DNA from: Maribacter sp.
Lineage (GTDB): Bacteria > Bacteroidota > Bacteroidia > Flavobacteriales > Flavobacteriaceae
NCBI GenBank assembly: GCA_018679695.1
Contig: JAHHKH010000095.1
Span: 1 to 17,405, forward strand
Direction of reading: 5' to 3'
DNA length: 17,405 nucleotides
Made by a program: the position numbers and the translations under genes. Below, one piece after another: positions 7,753 to 14,712 of this stretch; position 1 is the first letter of the stretch; every line of letters begins with the position of its first letter. The notes under the pieces are model-generated. The model saw nothing but the letters and a program-made list of their open reading frames with translations, had not been told where the DNA came from and made no database searches.

Positions 7753-7786
7753 AAACCGAATATAAGAAAAAGTCTATTTTTATATA

Positions 7787-8479
7787 ATGAAAAAGAATGT
7801 TGTAGTCTTAACAGGAGCTGGTATCAGTGCTGAAAGTGGCCTCAAAACCTTTCGCGATGCCGATGGGTTATGGGAGGGGTACGATGTAATGGAAGTGGCT
7901 TCGCCCCAAGGTTTTTTGTCAAAACCAGAATTGGTATTGGATTTCTATAACCAACGGAGACGGCAGTTATTTGAAGTTTCCCCAAATAAAGCACACGAAG
8001 CGCTTGTAAGTTTGGAACAAAATTTTAAGGTAACCGTTATCACTCAAAATGTTGATGACCTCCATGAAAGGGCAGGGAGTTCCCATGTGGTGCATTTGCA
8101 CGGTGAACTACTCAAAGTGCGTAGTACAGGTGGTGGCCAACCTATTCCATGGTATAAAGATCTGATGTTAGGCGATTATTGCGAAAAAGGTTGCCAATTA
8201 AGGCCCCATATCGTTTGGTTTGGTGAAGATGTACCCATGATGGGACATGCAATTGAGTTAACATCGAAGGCCGATGTCGTAATGATAATTGGAACCTCTA
8301 TGCAAGTGTATCCCGCAGCCAGTTTGATTAATTTTACGATGTCTGGAATACCAATCTATTTTATTGATCCCAAACCCTCGATTGAGGGGAGTTCATACCA
8401 TAATATTACGGTAATTCCAGAGAAAGCCTCCAAAGGGGTGCCTATTGCGGTTGCTGATTTAATTGATAAAGTACTCTAG
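7787..8479 (+). CDS. cobB: Sir2-family NAD-dependent protein deacylase, CobB-like
   Basis: Removes acyl groups from lysines using NAD+, giving nicotinamide and O-acyl-ADP-ribose. The 230 residues carry GAGISAESGLKTFR (10-23), the QNVD motif (87-90) and catalytic His105 in HLHGE (103-107), then the GTSMQVYPAASL loop (in place of the usual GTS...P). Tyr54 and Arg57 in FYNQRRRQL correspond to the Tyr-x-x-Arg pair that lets E. coli CobB and human SIRT5 accept succinyl- and malonyl-lysine, so desuccinylation is plausible. The structural zinc site looks lost: after HLHGE there is no first CxxC pair, only Cys132 and Cys136 spaced CxxxC. The 3' end overlaps the haem-binding gene by 38 bases on the opposite strand. 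Confidence 0.92.
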   Translation: MKKNVVVLTGAGISAESGLKTFRDADGLWEGYDVMEVASPQGFLSKPELVLDFYNQRRRQLFEVSPNKAHEALVSLEQNFKVTVITQNVDDLHERAGSSHVVHLHGELLKVRSTGGGQPIPWYKDLMLGDYCEKGCQLRPHIVWFGEDVPMMGHAIELTSKADVVMIIGTSMQVYPAASLINFTMSGIPIYFIDPKPSIEGSSYHNITVIPEKASKGVPIAVADLIDKVL

Positions 8480-8915
8480 ATTTTTTCACCCAGTCAACAA
8501 TGGCCTGCTTCTGCTCATCTGTCAATCTAGCTTCGGCATGTGTCCAAGTGTATTCTTTTAAAGGCATAGCATTTTCTTCAATAACCTCAACCACCTCTTC
8601 AAGCTTGTGGTCTTTCTTCTTATTTGAATAATTTTCCCAATCAGAAAAATTCAATTCTCCCTTTCCATGTTTCACATGATCTGCAAGCCAATAAGACACC
8701 GGGGCAATATTGTTATACCAAGGGTATTTTGTGTTGTTACTGTGGCAATCATAACAGGTATTTTTTAATATAAGCTTAACTTCTTCCGGCGGATTGGTTT
8801 CCTTTAAGAAAATAGCTGTATGATTGCCATGCTCTAGATTCTTTTCGGGTCTGTAAAACTGCATCACTATCAAAACCAACAAAAGAACCCAAGCGATTTT
8901 TTTTATTATTTTCAT
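8442..8915 (-). CDS. Haem-binding domain protein (c-type cytochrome-like, membrane-anchored)
   Basis: A 157-residue protein. An N-terminal membrane segment or uncleaved signal (about 5-20, IAWVLLLVLIVMQFY) exports it to the periplasm. CYDCH (54-58) is a CxxCH haem-attachment site, followed by SNNTKYPWYNNIAPVSYWLADH (59-80), the typical pattern of the Bacteroidota haem-binding domain family; Met117 in AMPLKEYTWTH is the likely second axial ligand. Its role is probably periplasmic electron transfer or redox sensing, with unknown partners. The last 38 bases lie over the 3' end of the sirtuin gene on the other strand. Confidence 0.85.
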   Translation of the reverse strand: MKIIKKIAWVLLLVLIVMQFYRPEKNLEHGNHTAIFLKETNPPEEVKLILKNTCYDCHSNNTKYPWYNNIAPVSYWLADHVKHGKGELNFSDWENYSNKKKDHKLEEVVEVIEENAMPLKEYTWTHAEARLTDEQKQAIVDWVKKSRVLYQLNQQPQ

Positions 8916-8950
8916 TAAGGAGAAAATTTTATTTAAAAATACAAAATATT

Positions 8951-9511
8951 GTGACTAAGGAAGAATTATACCTATCCTTGGATTATATCAATGCCACTAG
9001 GAGGAAACGAATGGATATGGCTAGATTGGTTATAGCGAATCCAAAATTGGTAGAACCACTATTGGAAATCGCATTTGATATTGACAATCCGGTTTCAAGC
9101 AAGGCCTGCTGGATATTGGAATATGTCGTTAAGGCAAATCCCGAATATATTTTGCCCTTTTTGGATATTTTCACAAGGAATCTCCATACGGTCATCTTGG
9201 ATTCCTCTGTAAGGCCCATGGCCAAAATCTGTGAAATCCTGATAAAGGACTATTTTTCCAATACCCATAACAGTGTGAAAACCTCCTTGACTAATGAACA
9301 TCTAGAACTAATAGCCACCTCCTGTTTTGATTGGCTAATTGGTGATCATAAGGTGGCAGCGAAGGCTTATTCAATGACAGCATTAGTGCTTTTAGGAAGA
9401 AAGTTAAAATGGATCCACCCTGAACTCCGCATGGTGTTGGAATCAAATTATGCAAAGGGAAGTGCCGCTTATAAGGCACGGGCAAGGATTACACTAGAGA
9501 AGCTCAAATAG
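8951..9511 (+). CDS. Uncharacterised helical (HEAT-like) protein upstream of purB
   Basis: A 186-residue protein with no signal peptide or membrane segment, so probably cytosolic. It is almost entirely predicted amphipathic helix, with segments such as PKLVEPLLEIAFDIDNPVSS and HPELRMVLESNYAKGSAAYK resembling HEAT/armadillo-type helical repeats, though no repeat is clear enough to define. The start is GTG at 8951; the next ATG (about 8991) would delete a conserved-looking N-terminal helix, so GTG is preferred. It lies 104 bases upstream of purB on the same strand; from memory, a similar protein often precedes purB in Flavobacteriaceae and is sometimes mislabelled as adenylosuccinate lyase because of that. 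It has none of the lyase motifs. Confidence 0.7.
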   Translation: MTKEELYLSLDYINATRRKRMDMARLVIANPKLVEPLLEIAFDIDNPVSSKACWILEYVVKANPEYILPFLDIFTRNLHTVILDSSVRPMAKICEILIKDYFSNTHNSVKTSLTNEHLELIATSCFDWLIGDHKVAAKAYSMTALVLLGRKLKWIHPELRMVLESNYAKGSAAYKARARITLEKLK

Positions 9512-9577
9512 ATGAAAAGTGTTAAAAAGAAAGAACAAACTATACAATTTAAACTTTTAATACCATTTCTGAATAAG

Positions 9578-9585
9578 TATCTTTG
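9578..9585 (+). promoter_or_regulatory. -7 element of the purB promoter
   Basis: TATCTTTG is an exact TAnnTTTG match 30 bases before the ATG at 9616. Transcription would start near 9592, so the mRNA would exclude the possible TTG start at 9583. A clear TTTG partner is not visible upstream; the region 9545-9560 is A/T-rich. Confidence 0.5.
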
Positions 9586-9615
9586 CAGCCTCAAGCAAAT
9601 CCAATTTCAACACTC

Positions 9616-10959
9616 ATGTCATTATCCCAATTGAATGCTATTTCACCTATTGACGGTCGTTATAGGGACAAAACTGTATCCTTGTCTCCCTATTTTTCTG
9701 AAGAAGGTTTAATAAAATACCGTGTACAGATTGAAATAGAATATTTCATTGCACTTTGTGAACTTCCGCTTCCACAACTCGAATCTTTTGACAGCTCCAA
9801 ATTTAAGGTCCTAAGGGAAATATTTGAAAATTTTGATACCAATGATGCCCAAGAAATCAAGGAGATTGAAAAAACCACCAACCACGATGTCAAAGCCGTT
9901 GAATATTTTATAAAAGCCGCCTTTGACAAATTGGGCCTTGGTGCCCATAAAGAATTCATTCATTTTGGACTGACATCACAGGACATAAACAATACAGCAA
10001 TCCCCCTATCGATTAAAGATGCGATGAACGATGTCTATGTTCCGAAGTATTTTGAGGTTTTGGATAAACTGAAGAAATTAACCAAGGAATGGGCAAATGT
10101 ACCGCTATTGGCGAGAACCCATGGGCAACCTGCCTCCCCTACCCGTTTAGGCAAGGAAATTGATGTTTATGTTGAACGTTTAAAGGAGCAATTCAGCCTT
10201 TTGAACGATGTTCCAAGTGCCGCTAAGTTTGGAGGGGCGACGGGAAACTATAATGCGCACCAAGTTGCATACCCGACTATTGATTGGAGAGCGTTTGGCA
10301 AGAAATTCGTTCAGGAAAAATTAGGATTGCATCATTCTTTTCCTACTACCCAAATTGAGCATTACGATCACATGGCAGCACTCTTCGATACATTAAAACG
10401 AATAAACACCATTATTCTGGACTTGGACAGGGATTTCTGGACCTATGTATCTATGGATTATTTCAAGCAAAAAATCAAGAAAGGGGAGGTTGGGTCGTCA
10501 GCGATGCCCCATAAGGTAAACCCTATTGATTTTGAGAATTCGGAAGGAAACATTGGTCTTGCAAATGCCCTTTTTGAACATTTATCGGCAAAATTACCGG
10601 TGTCTAGATTACAGCGCGATTTGACCGACAGTACGGTCTTAAGAAATGTAGGTGTACCCTTCGGACATACTTTAATTGCTTTTCAATCTACTTTAAAAGG
10701 ATTGAACAAACTTTTATTGAATCAAAACAAAATTGATCAGGATTTAGAAAATAACTGGGCCGTGGTCGCAGAAGCCATACAAACTGTTTTAAGGCGTGAG
10801 GGTTATCCCAACCCATATGAAGCCTTGAAGGGTTTAACCCGAACTAACGAAAAAATAAATCAGCATACTATCGCCGGTTTTATAGACACCTTGGAGATTT
10901 CAGATACCATTAAAGCTGAGCTCAAGGCAATTACCCCCAGGACTTATACGGGTATCTAA
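9616..10959 (+). CDS. purB: Adenylosuccinate lyase
   Basis: Cytosolic homotetrameric enzyme of purine synthesis. It removes fumarate from SAICAR and from adenylosuccinate. The start at 9616 (MSLSQLNAISPIDGRY) gives 447 residues and the usual beginning of the E. coli-type enzyme; an in-frame TTG at 9583 is less likely because it lies within the promoter element. Signature sequences are present: GLTSQDINNTA (118-128), ARTHGQPASPTRLGKE (166-181) with catalytic His169, and SSAMPHKVNP (294-303) on the flexible loop with catalytic Ser295, followed by ENSEGN. The gene ends in a terminator and is likely expressed both from its own promoter and by read-through from the upstream gene. Confidence 0.96.
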   Translation: MSLSQLNAISPIDGRYRDKTVSLSPYFSEEGLIKYRVQIEIEYFIALCELPLPQLESFDSSKFKVLREIFENFDTNDAQEIKEIEKTTNHDVKAVEYFIKAAFDKLGLGAHKEFIHFGLTSQDINNTAIPLSIKDAMNDVYVPKYFEVLDKLKKLTKEWANVPLLARTHGQPASPTRLGKEIDVYVERLKEQFSLLNDVPSAAKFGGATGNYNAHQVAYPTIDWRAFGKKFVQEKLGLHHSFPTTQIEHYDHMAALFDTLKRINTIILDLDRDFWTYVSMDYFKQKIKKGEVGSSAMPHKVNPIDFENSEGNIGLANALFEHLSAKLPVSRLQRDLTDSTVLRNVGVPFGHTLIAFQSTLKGLNKLLLNQNKIDQDLENNWAVVAEAIQTVLRREGYPNPYEALKGLTRTNEKINQHTIAGFIDTLEISDTIKAELKAITPRTYTGI

Positions 10960-10975
10960 AAGAGTAGATCTGAAC

Positions 10976-11006
10976 AAAAAGGCCGCATTAAAATGCGACC
11001 TTTTTT
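10976..11006. terminator. Bidirectional terminator between purB and the MscS channel gene
   Basis: AAAAAGG C CGCAT, loop TAAA, ATGCG A CCTTTTT forms a 12-pair stem with one internal C/A mismatch. A-rich and T-rich flanks on opposite sides mean the RNA from either strand ends in a U run, so it can serve both convergent genes. Confidence 0.85.
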
Positions 11007-11023
11007 ATATTAAAAATGTGTTC

Positions 11024-11839
11024 TTAGGCATTCTTACGAATTTCCACTTGATGCGGATAGGGGATTTCAATTCCTGCTTTATCAAGAGCGAGCTTACAAT
11101 TTTCCAAAGTTCCAAAATAAACATCCCAATAATGTTCAGGTTTGCAGAAAGGGCGTACCGCGAAGTTTACAGAACTATCTGCCAGTTCAGACACATTTAC
11201 TGAAGGTGCTGGATCCTCTAATACCAAAGGGTTAGCAGTTAAAACTCCCATTAATACTTCTTTGGTCTTTTTAATATCCTCTGAATAACCTACCCCAATT
11301 GTCGTATCGACACGCATTAATCCTTCTGAAGTATAATTAATGATATTTCCATTCGCCATAGCACCATTGGGTATTATTGCCAATTTGTTCCCTGGAGTTA
11401 TCAATTTGGTGGTAAATATTTCTATTTCCTTTACAACGCCCAATTCACCCTGAGCCTTTATCAATTCACCTATTCTGTATGGCTTGAATATCATAATCAA
11501 CACCCCGCCGGCAAAATTTGAAAGTGATCCCTGCAAGGCTAAGCCAACTGCCAAACCAGCAGCAGCAATAACTGCGGCAAAAGTGGTGACATTAATTCCC
11601 AATTGCGAAATGACTACGAGAATCAAGAATATCTTAAACACCCACGAGATTAGGTTCAACAAGAATTTTTGAAGCGATTCATCATAATTGCTTTTTACCA
11701 TCATTTTTCTGGCAACACCTACGATCCTCTTAATAATCCAGGAACCTACTATGTATATGAGAATTGCCGTAAGCAATTTAGGTCCAAATTCTTTGGCCAA
11801 TTCAATTCCGTAGTTAAACCATTCTTCTGCTTTTTCCAT
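11024..11839 (-). CDS. mscS: Small-conductance mechanosensitive channel (MscS family)
   Basis: Inner-membrane channel that opens under membrane tension to release solutes during hypo-osmotic shock. The 271 residues are close to E. coli MscS (286). Predicted helices are TM1 about 20-38, TM2 about 62-80 and the pore helix TM3 about 87-115, which has the alternating Gly/Ala pattern AAAGLAVGLALQGSLSNFAGG typical of the pore. The cytoplasmic beta domain follows with FKPYRIGELI (118-127) and the signature IPNGAMANGNIINYT (156-170). The C-terminal vestibule ends near EIPYPHQ. A TATCTTCG at 11877-11870 on this strand, one base from TAnnTTTG, may be its -7 element. Confidence 0.92.
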   Translation of the reverse strand: MEKAEEWFNYGIELAKEFGPKLLTAILIYIVGSWIIKRIVGVARKMMVKSNYDESLQKFLLNLISWVFKIFLILVVISQLGINVTTFAAVIAAAGLAVGLALQGSLSNFAGGVLIMIFKPYRIGELIKAQGELGVVKEIEIFTTKLITPGNKLAIIPNGAMANGNIINYTSEGLMRVDTTIGVGYSEDIKKTKEVLMGVLTANPLVLEDPAPSVNVSELADSSVNFAVRPFCKPEHYWDVYFGTLENCKLALDKAGIEIPYPHQVEIRKNA

Positions 11840-11933
11840 TTTTTGTGCTGGTTAATGTTAATAGATGTGCGAAGATATGAAATGAGATAAAAAAAACTTA
11901 ATTACGAGGAATGAATACCAAGATTTCTAAAAT

Positions 11934-11964
11934 AAAAAACCCATCAAAAGGTTTTTGATGGGTT
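11934..11964 (-). terminator. Terminator of the sigma/DUF4252 transcription unit
   Basis: AACCCATCAAAA (11938-11949), a three-base loop, and TTTTGATGGGTT (11953-11964) form a perfect 12-pair stem. Read on the minus strand it is followed by a T-rich run (11939-11934). It lies 22 bases after the stop of the DUF4252 lipoprotein gene and closes the five-gene unit. Confidence 0.8.
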
Positions 11965-11985
11965 CAAAAAATATCTATGATTTGA

Positions 11986-12525
11986 CTAGCCCTTAAGAAA
12001 ATCCCCTATCTCCCCTAGGCCTTCTCCTTTATAGTCGGATTGTTGGATGGCTTGCATAAACTTTACCAAATTGGCGGGTTTCATATTATTGCCCAAGACG
12101 CGAATAAGCATAAAACCCTTTTCATCATTGTCACCATAAATAATGACTTCATCGATCATTTCATCATCGCCCATATATTTTATGACCCCTCTGCCATAAC
12201 TGGTATTGATTTTCATGAGGTCAATAAATTTTTCATTCTTTAAAATGGCCTTGACATTTAATTTCTCCGCTTCAAAATCAGCGGTGTTCGAATCATTCTT
12301 TTTAAACGCCAGTACATTCATCTTTTTTAATGAACTCAATGCTTCCCGCTGCTCTTCGCTCAAATCTGCCTTTTCCATATTCAAAAGACTTACCGGCAAG
12401 TCAACCGAAAGAAAATTGGGGTTTTCAGAATTATCAACGTAATATTCCTGAAGGCTTTGGGTAGATGAGCATCCGGTAAAAACCAACAGGACTAACACAA
12501 CTAAACCACTAATTACTTTTTTCAT
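11986..12525 (-). CDS. DUF4252 domain lipoprotein
   Basis: A 179-residue protein. The N-terminus MKKVISGLVVLVLLVFTGCS has a lipobox (FTGC) with the lipidated cysteine at 19. The mature part matches the general layout of the two upstream DUF4252 proteins: a short exposed N-terminus, a hydrophobic VDLPVSLLNM stretch, a central LNVLAF...VKAILKNEKFIDLMK-type region, and a strand pair VIIYGDNDEKGFMLIRVLG before a final GDFLKG-type tail where they have GDIDL. Identity with the other two is much lower than between them, so it is a distant paralogue. DUF4252 proteins have no established function. It is the last gene of the unit, 77 bases after the previous one, with a strong stem-loop in between. Confidence 0.8.
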   Translation of the reverse strand: MKKVISGLVVLVLLVFTGCSSTQSLQEYYVDNSENPNFLSVDLPVSLLNMEKADLSEEQREALSSLKKMNVLAFKKNDSNTADFEAEKLNVKAILKNEKFIDLMKINTSYGRGVIKYMGDDEMIDEVIIYGDNDEKGFMLIRVLGNNMKPANLVKFMQAIQQSDYKGEGLGEIGDFLKG

Positions 12526-12557
12526 TTTAATAAATTTAACTTGTAATGTAAATTACT

Positions 12558-12594
12558 AATAATAGGTCATCGTTACAAACGATAACCTATTATT
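12558..12594 (-). terminator. Strong intercistronic stem-loop between two DUF4252 genes
   Basis: AATAATAGGTCATCGTT (12558-12574), loop ACA, AACGATAACCTATTATT (12578-12594). Sixteen Watson-Crick pairs flank one position that is C/A on the plus strand but becomes a G-U pair in minus-strand RNA, giving 17 continuous pairs only in the mRNA of this unit. The following bases are A/T-rich but lack a pure U run, so it may be an attenuator or a 3'-end stabiliser more than a full terminator. Confidence 0.7.
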
Positions 12595-12602
12595 TAGCTT
12601 AT

Positions 12603-13148
12603 CTAGTTTTTGTCTCCTGCTTCCTTCAACTCTTCAGGAAGGTTCATTTTCTTGGTCAAGGCCCCTATTTGATTTAAGTCTATATCCCCCGTCATTGACA
12701 CAAGTACAGTTTCGAATTTTCTTCCATTCACATCTACATCCATATTCTTCATTCCTGATACGAACATCAACAATTCTGTTACATGGTCTTTATTCTTGCC
12801 ATTTTTAATGTAGAACTTTACATTCACATCCTTATCTTTTACCCGCATCAATTCTTCTAAAGAAGACTTCTTAAGATACTTTTTAACAGTGGCCGACATG
12901 TCTGCGGCTATGCCTTTATCTTCGGTAATAAATACTTTGATACCATTGATTCCTTTTGCCATTTCAACAAACTCCCTTGCATCTTTATCATCATCCATAC
13001 TTCCGATTGATGAGACTAAATCTATCATTCCCTTGTTTACGATGACCGCTCCTACCTCATCCATGTCCTCATATTTATCAAAGATAGATTGTGAGATTCC
13101 TGTTAAGGGTAATAATGCGATTGCTAAAATTAAAGTGATTTTTTTCAT
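12603..13148 (-). CDS. Secreted DUF4252 protein, tandem copy 2
   Basis: The 181-residue protein from the ATG at 13148 begins MKKITLILAIALLPLTGISQ, a standard signal peptide with no lipobox; an in-frame ATG three codons upstream is less likely. The mature protein begins at about SIFDKYEDMDEVGAV and is clearly homologous along its whole length to the next gene upstream, sharing blocks such as FITEDK, LEELMRVKDKD, VNGRKFETV, SxTGDIDL and KKMNLPEEL. It is probably periplasmic. Function is unknown; in operon with an ECF sigma factor it is probably a target of that regulator. Confidence 0.85.
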   Translation of the reverse strand: MKKITLILAIALLPLTGISQSIFDKYEDMDEVGAVIVNKGMIDLVSSIGSMDDDKDAREFVEMAKGINGIKVFITEDKGIAADMSATVKKYLKKSSLEELMRVKDKDVNVKFYIKNGKNKDHVTELLMFVSGMKNMDVDVNGRKFETVLVSMTGDIDLNQIGALTKKMNLPEELKEAGDKN

Positions 13149-13189
13149 GATTGTCATTTTTTGATTGATTGATTATAATTAAAGAATAA

Positions 13190-13220
13190 GCGGTTTATTT
13201 TTCTAAAACCAATAAACCGC
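13190..13220 (-). terminator. Intercistronic stem-loop between the tandem DUF4252 genes
   Basis: GCGGTTTATT (13190-13199) and AATAAACCGC (13211-13220) are perfect inverted repeats around an 11-base loop, 17 bases after the stop of the upstream DUF4252 gene. On the minus strand the stem is followed by TTATTCTTTAATT, a T-rich but broken run, suggesting partial termination or mRNA protection. Confidence 0.65.
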
Positions 13221-13237
13221 CATTATCTGATTTATTA

Positions 13238-13786
13238 TTAGTTCTTTTTCTTGCCGGCCTCATTCAATTCTTCCGGAAGGTTCATTTTTTTGGTAAGTGA
13301 GCCAATTTTGCTCAAGTCGATATCTCCGGTCAATGAAAGTAACACAGTCTCAAACTTTCTGCCATTTACCTCTACATCTACCTTATTCATACCTGTAACG
13401 AACATTAACAACTCGCTAACATGATTTTCATCCTTACCGCTTTTGATATAGAATTTAATATTTGCGTCTTTATCCTTTACGCGCATTAGTTCTTCCAACT
13501 TAGCACTCTTAAGGTATTGATTCATTGTTTTCATCATATCAGCCGATATGTTTTTATCCTCAGTGATGAACACCTTTAAGTTCTTAAGACTCTTGGCAAT
13601 GTCCATGAAATCTTTTGCTTCTGGATCATCTACCTCTACATCTATGTTAGAAAGTAGCCTGAACATACTTTGATTGACTACTACAGCACTTACATTGTCC
13701 AGATCTTCGTATTTGTCAAAGACAGATTGTGAGAAACCTAAGGACGGTAAAACCGTTATTACTAGAATTGTTATAATTTTCTTCAT
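13238..13786 (-). CDS. Secreted DUF4252 protein, tandem copy 1
   Basis: The start is placed at the ATG at 13786 (MKKIITILVITVLPSLGFSQ), giving 182 residues. The longer reading from 13840 would overlap the preceding gene by 44 bases and hide the signal peptide behind 18 charged or polar residues. Signal cleavage probably falls after GFS, leaving a mature QSVFDKYEDLDNVSAV. Very similar to the second copy in length and sequence, so a lineage-level duplication. Both contain repeated charged helices and a VNGRKFETVLLSLTGDIDL core. The stop of the preceding membrane-protein gene is 10 bases upstream, so translation may be coupled. Confidence 0.87.
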   Translation of the reverse strand: MKKIITILVITVLPSLGFSQSVFDKYEDLDNVSAVVVNQSMFRLLSNIDVEVDDPEAKDFMDIAKSLKNLKVFITEDKNISADMMKTMNQYLKSAKLEELMRVKDKDANIKFYIKSGKDENHVSELLMFVTGMNKVDVEVNGRKFETVLLSLTGDIDLSKIGSLTKKMNLPEELNEAGKKKN

Positions 13787-13796
13787 GATATTAATA

Positions 13797-14216
13797 TTAA
13801 TTGTTATTGTAAATTTTTTGTTTCGTGTTTTCAAATTCATTTAAATAAGCCACTTTCTCAGTACCTCGACTAAAATTGTCGGCCAAAAGACTCAATGCTT
13901 TTTTTGTTTCATTATAAGCATATTCAGCCTCTTTCTGTTTTTGGTATTCATTACCAAAGTATAGGCCAAACATTAGAACTGCTACAGCCGCTACGGACAT
14001 CCACCTGAAATAATTCTTTTTGGTTTTTAGTGGAACCTGCTTGGTGAAACGTTCTTCTTTGGCCAAGGAAAAATATTGAAACATGGGGGCATACTGCTCT
14101 AGATGTGTTGGTACACTTTCTTGTGAGAAATATGTTCTTAGCTCTTTTTCTTCGGCTACCGAAGTGGAGGCTTCAAGATATTTTTCCAAAAGTTTTTCTA
14201 TTCTATCCAATTCCAT
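13797..14216 (-). CDS. Single-pass membrane protein, putative anti-sigma factor
   Basis: A 139-residue protein. Residues 1-68 are a charged cytoplasmic region (MELDRIEKLLEKYLEASTSV, then AEEKELRTYFSQE), resembling the helical N-terminal domain of anti-sigma factors but without the HxxxCxxC zinc motif. One transmembrane helix follows (about 70-87, FRWMSVAAVAVLMFGLYF), then a short periplasmic tail (88-139). The start overlaps the end of the ECF sigma gene by 14 bases, the common arrangement of a sigma and its membrane-bound inhibitor. The anti-sigma role is inferred from this context and topology, not from a recognised domain. Confidence 0.7.
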   Translation of the reverse strand: MELDRIEKLLEKYLEASTSVAEEKELRTYFSQESVPTHLEQYAPMFQYFSLAKEERFTKQVPLKTKKNYFRWMSVAAVAVLMFGLYFGNEYQKQKEAEYAYNETKKALSLLADNFSRGTEKVAYLNEFENTKQKIYNNN

Positions 14217-14712
14217 AACTATGTTTTTGCATTAATTTTTCTCTTACTGTCTTACGTGCCCTTGATAGGGTAACCCGTATTGCAGTTGGTTTCATATTCA
14301 ATAATTCACCTATTTCATCAAAATCGTATTCCTCGACATCCCGCAACTGCAATACCATTTTTTGTTGTTCGGGCAGCTCCTCCATAATCTTCTCAACCCA
14401 ACTTAAGCTATCTTTTACTTCGACCTGTTTTTGCAGTGAGGCGTTCCCATCGCTGTAATTACTATGAACTAGCTTTAAATTACCTGCCTGCTTTGATTTT
14501 AACCGGTCCAAACAAAAATTCTTGGTCATCGTCATCGCAAAGGCCTCCACGTTTTTGTATTCGCTTATGCTCTCATTTATAGACCACAACTTCATTAAAA
14601 TCTCCTGTGTAGCATCCTCAGCCTCCTCCTTGGAAACAAGCAATCGTTTTGCCATCCTATACAATTTATCCTTAAAAGGCATTACCACATTCAGAAATTC
14701 CGACTGTTTCAT
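14203..14712 (-). CDS. ECF-family RNA polymerase sigma factor
   Basis: A 169-residue protein with the two-domain ECF architecture. Region 2 is at about 13-70: YRMAKRLLVSKEEAEDATQE with the usual DATQEI(F/L)xKLW sequence for core binding and -10 recognition, then AFAMTMTKNFCLDRLK. Region 4 is at about 108-165: LPEQQKMVLQLRDVEEYDFD followed by EIGELLNMKPTAIRVTLSRARKxVRE, a helix-turn-helix for the -35 element. No extra C-terminal domain. It is the first gene of the unit and is preceded by an ECF-type promoter, suggesting autoregulation; the next gene overlaps its 3' end and probably encodes its inhibitor. Confidence 0.93.
   Translation of the reverse strand: MKQSEFLNVVMPFKDKLYRMAKRLLVSKEEAEDATQEILMKLWSINESISEYKNVEAFAMTMTKNFCLDRLKSKQAGNLKLVHSNYSDGNASLQKQVEVKDSLSWVEKIMEELPEQQKMVLQLRDVEEYDFDEIGELLNMKPTAIRVTLSRARKTVREKLMQKHSYGIG

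Noticed and set aside
9583..9615. TTG start extending purB by 11 residues
   Set aside because: It overlaps the TATCTTTG promoter element at 9578-9585, so the transcript would begin after it, and the ATG at 9616 gives the standard family N-terminus.
9512..9634. 40-codon ORF between the helical protein and purB
   Set aside because: It runs through the purB promoter and into the purB start region, with no protein-like features or recognisable family; most likely chance.
13161..13175. Short TGAT-type tandem repeat before DUF4252 copy 2
   Set aside because: Only about three four-base units in an A/T-rich leader; too short to call a regulatory repeat.
13787..13840. Extended start for DUF4252 copy 1
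   Set aside because: It overlaps the preceding gene by 44 bases and adds polar residues before a clear signal peptide at 13786.
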